A stretch of 64,000 nucleotides of DNA from Conexibacter woesei Iso977N. GTDB lineage: Bacteria > Actinomycetota > Thermoleophilia > Solirubrobacterales > Solirubrobacteraceae. The notes below the pieces were generated by a model that was not told the origin of the DNA, did no database searches, and worked only from the letters and a program-made list of their open reading frames with translations. The DNA is taken from assembly GCF_000424625.1 (NCBI RefSeq), contig NZ_AUKG01000001.1:806001-870000 (forward strand), given 5' to 3'. Positions 52,677-60,086 of this stretch are shown here, piece after piece (positions within the stretch are counted from its first letter, which is position 1; the number at the start of each line of letters is the position of its first letter). Made by a program: the position numbers and the translations under genes.

Positions 52677-53620
52677 GCGGGCTCGGGTTCCAGGGTAGTG
52701 GCGCGCGGCCGGCGCGTGGTGACGATCAGCCCGGTGAGGATCGCCAGGACGCCGACGAGCTGGAGTCCCGACGGCCGCTCGGCGAAGATCAGCGCGCCGA
52801 GGATCACCGAGCCGATCGGCTGGATCGTCAGCAGGACGCTCGTCAGCGCGGCGGGCAGGCGCGGCAACGAGGCGGAGATCAGCAGCCAGCCGATGACCTG
52901 GCTGGTGATCGCCAGCACCGCGAGCCAGCCGTGGGCGGGCCAGGACGGGACGAGGTCGAGGTCGCCGACGACCGCGCCGATCGCCAGCGCGCCGAGCGCG
53001 GCGACGAGGGTCGCGTCGAACAGCGGGCCTGCGGGGCGCCGGAGGTCCTGGCCGCCCTGGCGCAGCACCAGGATGAACCCGGCGTAGGACAGGCCGGTCG
53101 CGATCCCGAAGACGACGCCCTGCGTCGGGTGCTCGCCATAGGCGCCCTGCTCGAGCGCGCCGGAGATCAGGACGATCCCGGACAGCATCAGCGGCAGCGT
53201 CAGGAGGATCCGGGCGCCGGGCTTCTCCTTGATGAACAGCCACGCGAGGACCGGGACGAACGCAACCTGGAGGTTGCCCAGGACGGTCGCCAGGCCGGCG
53301 CCGACGTCCTCGATCGCGTGGTGCCAGCAGACGAGGTCGACCGCGAAGAAGAGGCCGGCGATCGCGGCGAGCCTGCGGTCGCTCGTCGGGCGGGGGCCGA
53401 GCTTGCGGTCTTCCGCGCGGGCGAGCAGGAACAGGATTGGGACCGCGTAGGCGCAGCGGAAGACGGCGGCGGTCGACGGCGAGACGCTCGCCTCCCGGAC
53501 GAGGATCGACGAGAACGCGATCGCGAGCGCGCCGAGGACCGCCATCGCGCGCGGGCGCTCGACGAGGTGCTGCAGCGGGGTGGGGGAGGTCTGCGTGGCG
53601 GCCACGGTGGGGGCCGCCAC
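52673..53620 (-). CDS. DMT-superfamily (EamA) transporter
   Basis: A 315-residue ten-TM carrier with two EamA repeats: ALAIAFSSILVREASVSPSTAAVFRCAYAV and, in the second, VFGIATGLSYAGFILVLRQG, ending SVILGALIFAERPSGLQLVGVLAILTG. GTG 53620. A metabolite exporter of unknown cargo, translationally coupled to the small protein downstream. Confidence 0.9.
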   Translation of the reverse strand: MAAPTVAATQTSPTPLQHLVERPRAMAVLGALAIAFSSILVREASVSPSTAAVFRCAYAVPILFLLARAEDRKLGPRPTSDRRLAAIAGLFFAVDLVCWHHAIEDVGAGLATVLGNLQVAFVPVLAWLFIKEKPGARILLTLPLMLSGIVLISGALEQGAYGEHPTQGVVFGIATGLSYAGFILVLRQGGQDLRRPAGPLFDATLVAALGALAIGAVVGDLDLVPSWPAHGWLAVLAITSQVIGWLLISASLPRLPAALTSVLLTIQPIGSVILGALIFAERPSGLQLVGVLAILTGLIVTTRRPRATTLEPEPA

Positions 53621-53632
53621 GCTAGAGGGTTT

Positions 53633-54268
53633 CTAGGGCCGCTGGTTCTGGTCGGAGCCGACGACGACCACGACGTCGGCCGAGGGGCCGGCGATGACGG
53701 CGACGCGCGCGTGCATCGGCTTCGTCCCGCGGGTGATGCTCTGCAGGTCGATCGCCTGAGCGACGAGGATCGCGGCCGTCCTGCACGCCGCGCGGCTGTA
53801 GTAGACCAGGGTCTCGCTGTGGTCCTGTGAGCCCGCGTTGGTCACGGTGCCGATCTTCCACCTGCTGTTCTGCAGCCGGTTGGCGACGCCGCGCGCGAGC
53901 CCCGGGACGGTCGTGCCGTTGAGGACCGCGATCTCGATCGTGCTCGGGTCGACGGTCCGGACGCCGTTGACGCTGTTGACGTTCCGGCCGCAGACGCGGC
54001 CGCCCGTCGCCGGGGTCGTCCTGGCCGGCGCCGTCGCCGGAGTGTGCTGCTGCCTCGCCGCGGGCGCGCCCGGGTCGTTGTTGGTGCTGTTGTTGCTCAG
54101 CGCGGCGGCGAGCCCGCCGCCGACGGCGAGCAGCGCGACCAACACGGTGCACAACGTCGCGAGCCTGCGGGTCCGGGCGCGGCGCAGGCGGCGCGGGCGG
54201 TCGGTGGTCGCGGCGACGAGCTGGTGCTCGAGGTCGTCGAAGAAGTTGGTGGGGTCGCTCTGAGTCAT
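53633..54268 (-). CDS. LytR_C-domain membrane protein, sigma-factor partner
   Basis: A 211-residue protein. Residues 1-35 are cytosolic (NFFDDLEHQLVAATTDRPRR), one TM follows at about 36-58 (LATLCTVLVALLAVGGGLAAAL), then a disordered linker and a LytR_C domain (IEIAVLNGTTVPGLARGVANRL). It overlaps the ECF sigma gene as ATGA. By position and topology the cytosolic part could act as an anti-sigma element reading cell-wall state through the LytR_C domain; this is inference. Confidence 0.8.
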   Translation of the reverse strand: MTQSDPTNFFDDLEHQLVAATTDRPRRLRRARTRRLATLCTVLVALLAVGGGLAAALSNNSTNNDPGAPAARQQHTPATAPARTTPATGGRVCGRNVNSVNGVRTVDPSTIEIAVLNGTTVPGLARGVANRLQNSRWKIGTVTNAGSQDHSETLVYYSRAACRTAAILVAQAIDLQSITRGTKPMHARVAVIAGPSADVVVVVGSDQNQRP

Positions 54269-54834
54269 GTTGTCGTCCTTCCTGCGGTGAGGCGGGCGCG
54301 CAGGGCCGACAGCCCGCGCGAGACGCGCTTGCGGGCGACCGCCTCCGACACGCCGGCCGCCTGCGCGACCTCGGAGTAGTCGTGGTCGAGCAGGACGCGC
54401 AGGACCACCGCGTCGCGCTGGTCGGGCGGCAGCTCGCCGAAGCCGTCGCGCAGCTGCACCCGGACCAGCTCGGCGGAGGCGGTCGCCTCGACCTGCTCGA
54501 TCCCGGCGTCGTCGAGGTGGATCCGCTCGATCCCGAGCTTGCGCCGCGCGCGGTCCTCGACCGCCCCGCGGCGGTGGTGGCCCACGTTGCGGTGGCGGGC
54601 GATGCCGAACAGCCAGGCGATCGCCTCCCCGCGTTGGGGGTCGAAGCGATCCAGCGCCTCCAGCGCGACGGCGAACGTCTCGGCCGTCAGGTCCGCGGCG
54701 TCCTGCGCGGTCCTGCAGCGGGCGAGGTGGAACGCCGCGATCCGCCGGACGTGCCGGCGGTAGAAGGCGCCGAACGCCTCGCCATCGCCGGCCAACGCGC
54801 CGGCGAGCAGCTCGGTGTCGGAACGGGACTCCAT
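54265..54834 (-). CDS. ECF RNA polymerase sigma factor
   Basis: A 189-residue ECF factor. Region 2: AFGAFYRRHVRRIAAFHLAR, AADLTAETFAVALEALDRF, EAIAWLFGIARHRNV. Region 4: LPPDQRDAVVLRVLLDHDYSEVAQAAGVSE. ATG 54834 chosen; start lies 80 bp from the divergent FadR-type gene. It is paired with the LytR_C-domain membrane protein by ATGA overlap. Confidence 0.9.
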   Translation of the reverse strand: MESRSDTELLAGALAGDGEAFGAFYRRHVRRIAAFHLARCRTAQDAADLTAETFAVALEALDRFDPQRGEAIAWLFGIARHRNVGHHRRGAVEDRARRKLGIERIHLDDAGIEQVEATASAELVRVQLRDGFGELPPDQRDAVVLRVLLDHDYSEVAQAAGVSEAVARKRVSRGLSALRARLTAGRTTT

Positions 54835-54879
54835 GACTTCAGTTGGCGCATGGTGCCGATGTTGTGACCGCGACGCGGC

Positions 54880-54934
54880 TTGCACGGCGTGGCGCGTGCT
54901 GGTACAACCAGTGCATGGAACTGGTTGGACCAGT
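54880..54934 (+). promoter_or_regulatory. FadR-type operators around the start codon
   Basis: TTGCAC (54880-54885), 17 bases, TACAAC (54903-54908) is the promoter. Dyad CTGGT-ACA-ACCAG (54899-54911) covers its -10, and ACTGGT-TGG-ACCAGT (54920-54934) lies within codons 2-7. Both have TGGT-N3-ACCA, the core recognised by FadR-family GntR regulators. Confidence 0.8.
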
Positions 54935-55610
54935 GGGCGCGACGCGCTCGGACGCGATCCACAGGGCGCTGCGGCGGGCGATCCTCGACGGGACCTACGG
55001 CCCGGACGCCGCGCTGCCGTCGGAGCGGCAGCTGAGCGAGGAGCTCGGCGCGTCGCGCCACGCGGTCCGGGAGGCGCTGAAGCGCCTGCAGCAGGCCGGG
55101 CTGATCGCGATCTCGCAGGGCGGCGCGACGCGCGTCCGGGACTGGCGCAGGCACGGCGGCCTCGACCTCCTGCTGGCGCTCGGCGCCGACGGCGAGCTGC
55201 CGCCGGAGGAGCTGGGGCTGGTCGGGGCGATGTTCGAGATGCGGTCGTCGGTCGGCGCCGACGCGGCGCGTCTCGCCGCCCGGCGCGCCACCGCGGCCCA
55301 GCGCGCGCAGCTCGTCGCGCTCGCCGCCGAGCTGGCCGGCCACGACGACCCGGTCGCCCGGACCGCCGTCTACGACGTGCTGTGGGACACGATCATCGAC
55401 GCTTCGCAGAACCTCGCCTACCGGCTCGCGCTCAACACGCTGGTCGCGGGGCAGAAGGTGCTGTCGTTCGGCGCGGCGGTCGTGGGGCCGGAGGTCACCG
55501 ACGGCCCGGCGGTCGCGCGCCTCACCGACACCATCAACAACGCCGACGAGGACGGCGCGTACGCTGCGGCGCGCGCGCTGCTCGTCCGCTCGATCCCGAG
55601 CGAGGTGTAG
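54915..55610 (+). CDS. FadR-type GntR regulator (FCD domain)
   Basis: A 231-residue GntR-family protein. HTH: DAIHRALRRAILDGTYGPD, ERQLSEELGASRHAVREALKRLQQAGLI. The C-terminal FCD domain is helical with DVLWDTIIDASQNLAYRLALN. Its start is wrapped by two FadR-like operators, so autorepression is likely. It is 7 bp upstream of a sterol desaturase/fatty acid hydroxylase on the same strand, which suggests a fatty acyl or lipid effector. Confidence 0.9.
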   Translation: MELVGPVGATRSDAIHRALRRAILDGTYGPDAALPSERQLSEELGASRHAVREALKRLQQAGLIAISQGGATRVRDWRRHGGLDLLLALGADGELPPEELGLVGAMFEMRSSVGADAARLAARRATAAQRAQLVALAAELAGHDDPVARTAVYDVLWDTIIDASQNLAYRLALNTLVAGQKVLSFGAAVVGPEVTDGPAVARLTDTINNADEDGAYAAARALLVRSIPSEV

Positions 55611-55617
55611 AACTTCG

Positions 55618-56481
55618 ATGGCCGAGGTCCTGTACTACGCGTTCCCGTACTTCGTGTTGTTGCTGATCGTCGAGTTCCTGTCCTACCGGCACCTGGAGTC
55701 CGACGGCCTGGTCGGCTACGACCTGCGCGACTCGCGGACGTCGATCACGATGGGCATCGGCAACGTCATCATCAACGTGGGCTGGAAGTTCGCGGTCCTC
55801 GCGCTCTACGCGTTGTTGTACGAGCTCGCCCCATGGCATCTGCCGACCGACGCGTGGTGGGTGTGGGTCGCGCTGTTCTTCGCCGACGACTTCTCCTACT
55901 ACTGGTTCCACCGTGTCTCGCACGAGTCGCGGGTGTTCTGGGCGTCGCACGTCGTCCACCACTCGTCGCAGCACTACAACTTGAGCACCGCGCTGCGCCA
56001 GACGTGGGTCCCGATGACCTACGCGCCGTTCTGGCTGTGGATGCCGCTGGCCGGCTTCGCGCCGTGGATGGTCCTGCTGGCGCAGGCGTGGTCGCTGATC
56101 TACCAGTTCGGGATCCACACCGAGCGGATCGTGCGCTTCCCGCGCGTGATCGAGATGGTGTTCAACACGCCGTCGCACCACCGCGTGCACCATGGGTCCA
56201 ACGAGCAGTACCTGGACAAGAACTACGGCGGGATCCTCGTGATCTGGGACCGGCTGTTCGGGACCTTCGAGCCCGAGGGCGAGCGCGTGAGGTACGGGCT
56301 GACGACCGACATCGAGACGCACAACGTCGTCCGCGTCGCGTTCCACGAGTACATCGACCTGTGGCACGACATCCGCCACGCGCGGTCGTGGAAGACGCGC
56401 TGGGGCCTGGCGCTGCACGGCCCGGGGTGGCAGCCGGAGGGCGAGCCGGAGCTGGAGCTGGAGTCGTCCGCGCGGGGCTAG
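55618..56481 (+). CDS. Sterol desaturase/fatty acid hydroxylase family protein
   Basis: A 287-residue di-iron membrane enzyme. Histidine boxes HRVSH, HVVHH and HHRVHH are present in order, with four hydrophobic segments (FVLLLIVEFLSY, WKFAVLALYALLY, FWLWMPLAGFAPWMVLL and others). It would hydroxylate or desaturate a lipid using O2. Co-transcribed with a FadR-type regulator. Its stop interlocks by CTAG with the convergent UbiB-like gene. Confidence 0.92.
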   Translation: MAEVLYYAFPYFVLLLIVEFLSYRHLESDGLVGYDLRDSRTSITMGIGNVIINVGWKFAVLALYALLYELAPWHLPTDAWWVWVALFFADDFSYYWFHRVSHESRVFWASHVVHHSSQHYNLSTALRQTWVPMTYAPFWLWMPLAGFAPWMVLLAQAWSLIYQFGIHTERIVRFPRVIEMVFNTPSHHRVHHGSNEQYLDKNYGGILVIWDRLFGTFEPEGERVRYGLTTDIETHNVVRVAFHEYIDLWHDIRHARSWKTRWGLALHGPGWQPEGEPELELESSARG

Positions 56482-57593
56482 GGCTGGGCGAGCGCGAGCG
56501 CGCCCCAGTCCTCGGTGGCGCCGAGGTGGGCGAGCGTCGCGGTGAGCTGGCCGAGCGAGCGGGCGAGCGCGAGGTCCGCGGGGTCCGGCGTGACGGTCGC
56601 GGCGAGCGCGAGGCCGGCGCCGACGTGCTCCAGCGCGCGGCGCTCGCCGTCGAGCAGGAGCGTCGAGTCCAGGCGGGTCGGCTGCGTGAGCGCCCCGTCG
56701 GCGAGGAGCGCGACCAAGGCGTAGGCCTTGAGGGCGTCGTCCGGTGGCAGCAGGTTGAGGTCGTTGCTCACCGTGGTGGCGAACGCGTCCTGGTCCTCGG
56801 TGCGCAGCGCGGTCAGGGCGCCGAGGTAGGCGTTCACGCGCTCGCGCGGGAACGGGCGCGCGGCGCCGGTCCCGAGTAGCACGACCGTGCCGTCGGCGCG
56901 GGTCAGGACATGCGACGGGCGCGGGTCGGTCAGGACGAGGCCGCCGCGCGCGGCGGCGACGTGGGCGGCGACGAGCGTGCGCGCGACGTCCGGGTTCGTC
57001 GTTGGTGAGCCCTCGACGAACTCGGTGACCAGGACGTCGGGCGTCGACAGCTCCAGGTCCGGGACCGGGACGACGAGGCCGTCGACCCCGCGCAGCAGGC
57101 GGCGGGCCTGGCGCTGGTTGGAGGCCTCGTGCTCGAGGTCCAGCTCGTCCAGCGCCATCTCGCGGATGGCGCGGAGGATCGGGCCCGCGTCCATCGCGCC
57201 GAAGACCTGGCCGAGCGGCGTGGCGAGCAGGTCGAGCAGGGCAAGGTCATTGCGAACGGCGGCGGCGAGGCCGGGGTGCAGGACCTTCAGCGCGACGACG
57301 TCGCCGTCCTGCGTCTCGCCGCGGTGGACCTGGGCGGCGGCGCCGACGTGCAGCGGCGCGCGCTCGAGGTCGGCGAGGACCTTGGTCGCCGGGCGTCCCC
57401 ACGCGGACTTCAGGACCTTCTCGATGTCCTTGAACGCGACCGGCTCGGGGTCGGCGAGCGGTGCGCGGCGGACGTCGTCCGGGAGGAGCTGGAGCGCGCG
57501 GGTCAGCGCGACCCGGCCCGAGGAGGAGCGGCGGACGAGCGCGGTCCCGGCGTCGAGCAGGGCACGGAGGGCGGGCGGGAGCGCGGCGGCCAT
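56478..57593 (-). CDS. Degenerate UbiB/ABC1-like protein (probable pseudokinase)
   Basis: A 371-residue protein with the ABC1/UbiB fold: VGAAAQVHRGETQDGDVVALKVLHPG (Ala-rich loop and ATP lysine) and LDELDLEHEASNQRQARRLL. However the KxGQ motif is missing, the catalytic loop reads TDPRPSHVL instead of a D-x-H-P-G-N sequence, and the metal-binding DFG is GTG (VVLLGTGAARPF). It is also shorter than typical UbiB and has no C-terminal TM pair. Catalysis is doubtful; a scaffolding or lipid-binding role in isoprenoid metabolism is possible. Confidence 0.78.
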   Translation of the reverse strand: MAAALPPALRALLDAGTALVRRSSSGRVALTRALQLLPDDVRRAPLADPEPVAFKDIEKVLKSAWGRPATKVLADLERAPLHVGAAAQVHRGETQDGDVVALKVLHPGLAAAVRNDLALLDLLATPLGQVFGAMDAGPILRAIREMALDELDLEHEASNQRQARRLLRGVDGLVVPVPDLELSTPDVLVTEFVEGSPTTNPDVARTLVAAHVAAARGGLVLTDPRPSHVLTRADGTVVLLGTGAARPFPRERVNAYLGALTALRTEDQDAFATTVSNDLNLLPPDDALKAYALVALLADGALTQPTRLDSTLLLDGERRALEHVGAGLALAATVTPDPADLALARSLGQLTATLAHLGATEDWGALALAQP

Positions 57594-57617
57594 GGGGCGC
57601 GGGACCCTACAGCGCGC

Positions 57618-57647
57618 GAAGCGGCGGGCTCCCCAGCCCGCCGCTTC
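57618..57647 (-). terminator. Strong hairpin after the MFS-Usp gene
   Basis: GAAGCGGCGGGCT-CCCC-AGCCCGCCGCTTC: 13 perfect base pairs and a 4-base loop in the 86-bp gap between the MFS-Usp stop (57680) and the UbiB-like start. Most likely ends the marR-MFS-Usp transcript. Confidence 0.8.
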
Positions 57648-57679
57648 ATTCCTCTCCCGGAGGCTTGGTGGTGCGTCGG

Positions 57680-59266
57680 CTACGCGACGACGAGCACGTT
57701 GGCCGGCGCGTCACGCGTGACCAGCTCGGTGGCGTCGCCGCGGCCGAGGACGATCACGCTCGCGCCCGCCGCGGTTGCGCTGGCCGAGATCTGGGTGGCG
57801 ACGTCGCCGTGGCGGCCGGTGCTCTGCAGCAGCTCGCCGTCGGCGGTCACGCCGGCCTTGCGGAGCTGGTCGACGCGTGCCTGCAACAGCGCCCGGGCGT
57901 CGGCTCCGGTCTCCAGCGCGATCGCCGCGTCGCCGACGACGTCGGTCTCCTGGACGTGGACGACGTGCACGGGGCGGTTGCGGAGCAGCGCGATGCGCGC
58001 GGCCTCGGCGGTGATGCGCTCGGCGTCCGGCGAGGCGTCGATCGCGAGCAGGACGGCCGAGGTCATGACGGGCGCAGGCGCTTCCTCGACACCATCAACA
58101 TGGGCGATCGCGCGGCGGCCGAGGACCAGCGGCGCGACCGACAGCGCGACGACTCCGGCCGCGACGTAGAACGGGAGCGCGTCGTTGCCGTTCTCCGACA
58201 GCTTGCCGGCCAGCCACGGCGCGACCGCGCCGCCGCCGAAGCGGACGAACGAGTAGGCGGCGGAGGCGACGGGGCGGTCGATGTCCGGCGCGACGTTCAT
58301 GAGGGCCTCGGTCAGGACGGTGTTCACGAGGCCGATCAGGGCGCCGCCGACGAGGACCGCGGCGATCAGGACGGCCTGCGAGCCGACCGCGATGCCCATG
58401 ACGAGCAGGAGCGCGGCGAAGGTCAGCAGCGCGCCGCCGAGGAGCGGGACGGTTCCGGTCCTGGCGCGCAGGCGCGGTGCGACGACGACCGAGAAGACGG
58501 CGAGCATCGCGCCCCAGCCGAAGAAGACGTAGCCGAGCTGATGGACGCCGAGGGCGAGCGGGAACGGCGCGAAGGCGAGGAGGGTGAAGAAGCCGAAGTT
58601 GTAGAACAACGCGGTGAAGGCGACGGTGCGCAGGCCGGGGTGCCTGAGGGCCTTGAAGGGCTCGGCGAGCGAGGTCTTGCGCTGCGGCTTGGGCGAGTCC
58701 TTCAGCAGCGTGACGATCGCGATGAAGCCGATCGCCATCAGGGCGGCGGTGCCGAAGAACGGCGCGCGCCAGGAGAGGGCGCCGAGCTCGCCGCCGAGCA
58801 GCGGGCCGGAGGCGAGGCCGAGGCCGAGCGCGGCCTCGTAGAGGATGATCGCGGAGGCGACGCCGCCCGAGGCCGCGCCGACGATGGCGCTCAGCGCGGT
58901 CGCGGCGAAGAGGGAGTTGCCGAGGCCCCAGCCGCCGCGGAAGCCGACGAGCTGGGCGACGGTGTTGGACGTGCCGGCGAGCGAGGCGAAGACGACGACG
59001 AGCGCGAGGCCGACCAGGAGCGTCTTCTTGGTGCCGATGCGGGAGGAGATCCAGCCCGTGCCGAGCATCGCGATCGCCATGACGGCGAAGTAGGAGGTGA
59101 AGAGCAGCTCGACCTGCGAGTGCGAGGCGTGCAGGTTGGTGGCGATCGAGGGGAGGATCGGGTCGACGAGGCCGATGCCCATGAAGGCGACGACGCAGGC
59201 GAAGGCGACCGCGTAGACCGATCGCGGCTGGTGCAGGATGTTGGTGTTGGTCTTCTCGTGGTTCAT
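57680..59266 (-). CDS. MFS transporter fused to a universal stress protein domain
   Basis: A 528-residue fusion. Residues 1 to about 390 are a 12-TM MFS carrier (motif A: GWISSRIGTKKTLLVG; motif C region: GLGLASGPLLGGELG). Residues about 403-528 are a cytosolic UspA-like domain (VLLAIDASPDAERITAEA, ending SVIVLGRGDATELVTRDAPANVLVVA). The canonical G-2x-G-9x-G ATP motif is only partly visible. Its ATG overlaps the marR stop. A transporter sensed or gated by a nucleotide-binding stress domain is the suggested logic. Confidence 0.88.
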   Translation of the reverse strand: MNHEKTNTNILHQPRSVYAVAFACVVAFMGIGLVDPILPSIATNLHASHSQVELLFTSYFAVMAIAMLGTGWISSRIGTKKTLLVGLALVVVFASLAGTSNTVAQLVGFRGGWGLGNSLFAATALSAIVGAASGGVASAIILYEAALGLGLASGPLLGGELGALSWRAPFFGTAALMAIGFIAIVTLLKDSPKPQRKTSLAEPFKALRHPGLRTVAFTALFYNFGFFTLLAFAPFPLALGVHQLGYVFFGWGAMLAVFSVVVAPRLRARTGTVPLLGGALLTFAALLLVMGIAVGSQAVLIAAVLVGGALIGLVNTVLTEALMNVAPDIDRPVASAAYSFVRFGGGAVAPWLAGKLSENGNDALPFYVAAGVVALSVAPLVLGRRAIAHVDGVEEAPAPVMTSAVLLAIDASPDAERITAEAARIALLRNRPVHVVHVQETDVVGDAAIALETGADARALLQARVDQLRKAGVTADGELLQSTGRHGDVATQISASATAAGASVIVLGRGDATELVTRDAPANVLVVA

Positions 59267-59697
59267 GAAGGCTCTCCGGGAGTCAGGGCGTGGAGTGCCG
59301 GCAGCGCGGCGGCGAGCGCCTTGCGCTGGGCGGGGGTGAGGCCGGCGAGGCGGGCCTGCAGCTCGGCGGCGCGGGCCTGGCGGCGGGCGGCGAGCGTGGT
59401 GCGGCCGTGGTCGGTGATCACGACGTTGGTGGCGCGCCGGTCGTCTGTCGCCCGTTCCCGGGTGACGAGCCCACGCGCCTCCAGGCGCTGGACGGCCACG
59501 GTCATCGTGGGCTGCGCGACGCTCTGGGCGTCCGCAAGCTCCGTGATCCGGCGCGGCTTCTCGCTGAGCATGTTCAGCACCGAGGCCGACGTCCGGCTCA
59601 GCTCACCGTCGGATCCGGCCAGCAATGCCGTCCAGACACCAACCAGCGCCTCCTCGAGGCCATTGGCGAGCTCATCGATCTTGGGCGTCTCTGACAT
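59263..59697 (-). CDS. MarR-family regulator
   Basis: A 144-residue winged-helix repressor. LSRTSASVLNMLSEKPRRITELADAQ, then SVAQPTMTVAVQRLEARGLV and the wing RERATDDRRATNVVITDHG match MarR. ATG 59697 overlaps its own operator by one base of the gap. Overlap ATGA with the MFS-Usp gene places both in one operon under autorepression. Confidence 0.92.
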   Translation of the reverse strand: MSETPKIDELANGLEEALVGVWTALLAGSDGELSRTSASVLNMLSEKPRRITELADAQSVAQPTMTVAVQRLEARGLVTRERATDDRRATNVVITDHGRTTLAARRQARAAELQARLAGLTPAQRKALAAALPALHALTPGEPS

Positions 59698-59730
59698 TGC
59701 ATAGCCCAGTCTACATAGTCTGGCTATGCA
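59698..59730. promoter_or_regulatory. MarR operator
   Basis: TGCATAGCC-N15-GGCTATGCA has perfect 9-bp arms and a partly symmetric interior (AGTCTA...TAGTCT). It abuts the marR start codon. Confidence 0.78.
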
Positions 59731-59803
59731 TCTCCACCCCGCCGTCAGCCCCCTGACGCCGACCGACGCACCCCCTCGATATCCCGCCGCCATCGCCCGC
59801 TCC

Positions 59804-59900
59804 GCGTCATCACCCCGCGGCGCGGCCGGCGTCGTGGTTGAAGGCGCTCCGCTTGATCGTCGTCGCTCGCTGCACCGCGCGGCGGTCGCGGTCTTTGCCG
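59804..59900. repeat. Direct repeat A (97 bp)
   Basis: Imperfect direct repeat of 59959-60055 with a 155-bp period; I count about 12 differences over 97 bases. It includes GGCGTCGTGG(T/A)TGAAGGCGCT in both copies. Confidence 0.8.
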
Positions 59901-59958
59901 TCATCGGCCGGCATCAAGTCACGCGCATCCGCGCCCCGGTGCCACATCCCTCATGGCC

Positions 59959-60055
59959 GCGTCATCACTCCGCGGCGCAGCCGGCGTCGTGGATGAAGGC
60001 GCTTCGCTTGGTCGTCGTCGCTGGCGGCAAGGCGGAGTGGTCGCGGTCTTTGCCG
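59959..60055. repeat. Direct repeat B (97 bp)
   Basis: Second copy of the repeat starting at 59804. On the minus strand it follows the stop of the gene at 60076-60726 in the same frame, so readthrough would add a T-T-T-K-R-S-A-F-I-H-D-A-G tail. Confidence 0.8.
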
Positions 60056-60067
60056 CCGGCCGCCCGC

Positions 60068-60086
60068 CCGGCGGCTCAGCCGCCGG
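60068..60086 (-). terminator. Hairpin containing the stop codon
   Basis: CCGGCGGC-TCA-GCCGCCGG: an 8-bp GC stem whose 3-base loop is the TGA stop codon (minus strand) of the NAD(P)-binding protein gene. Its position and the G+C stem suggest a terminator or a readthrough-sensitive stop. Confidence 0.5.

Larger units (their letters stand above)
59731..60067. other. Gene-poor interval with a duplicated segment
   Basis: No convincing gene is seen in these 337 bases; open frames on both strands lack conserved sequence or start signals. It holds the direct repeat described at 59804-60055. Short minus-strand frames within the repeats encode a T-T-x-K-R-S-A-F-x-H-D-A-G pattern. Confidence 0.6.
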
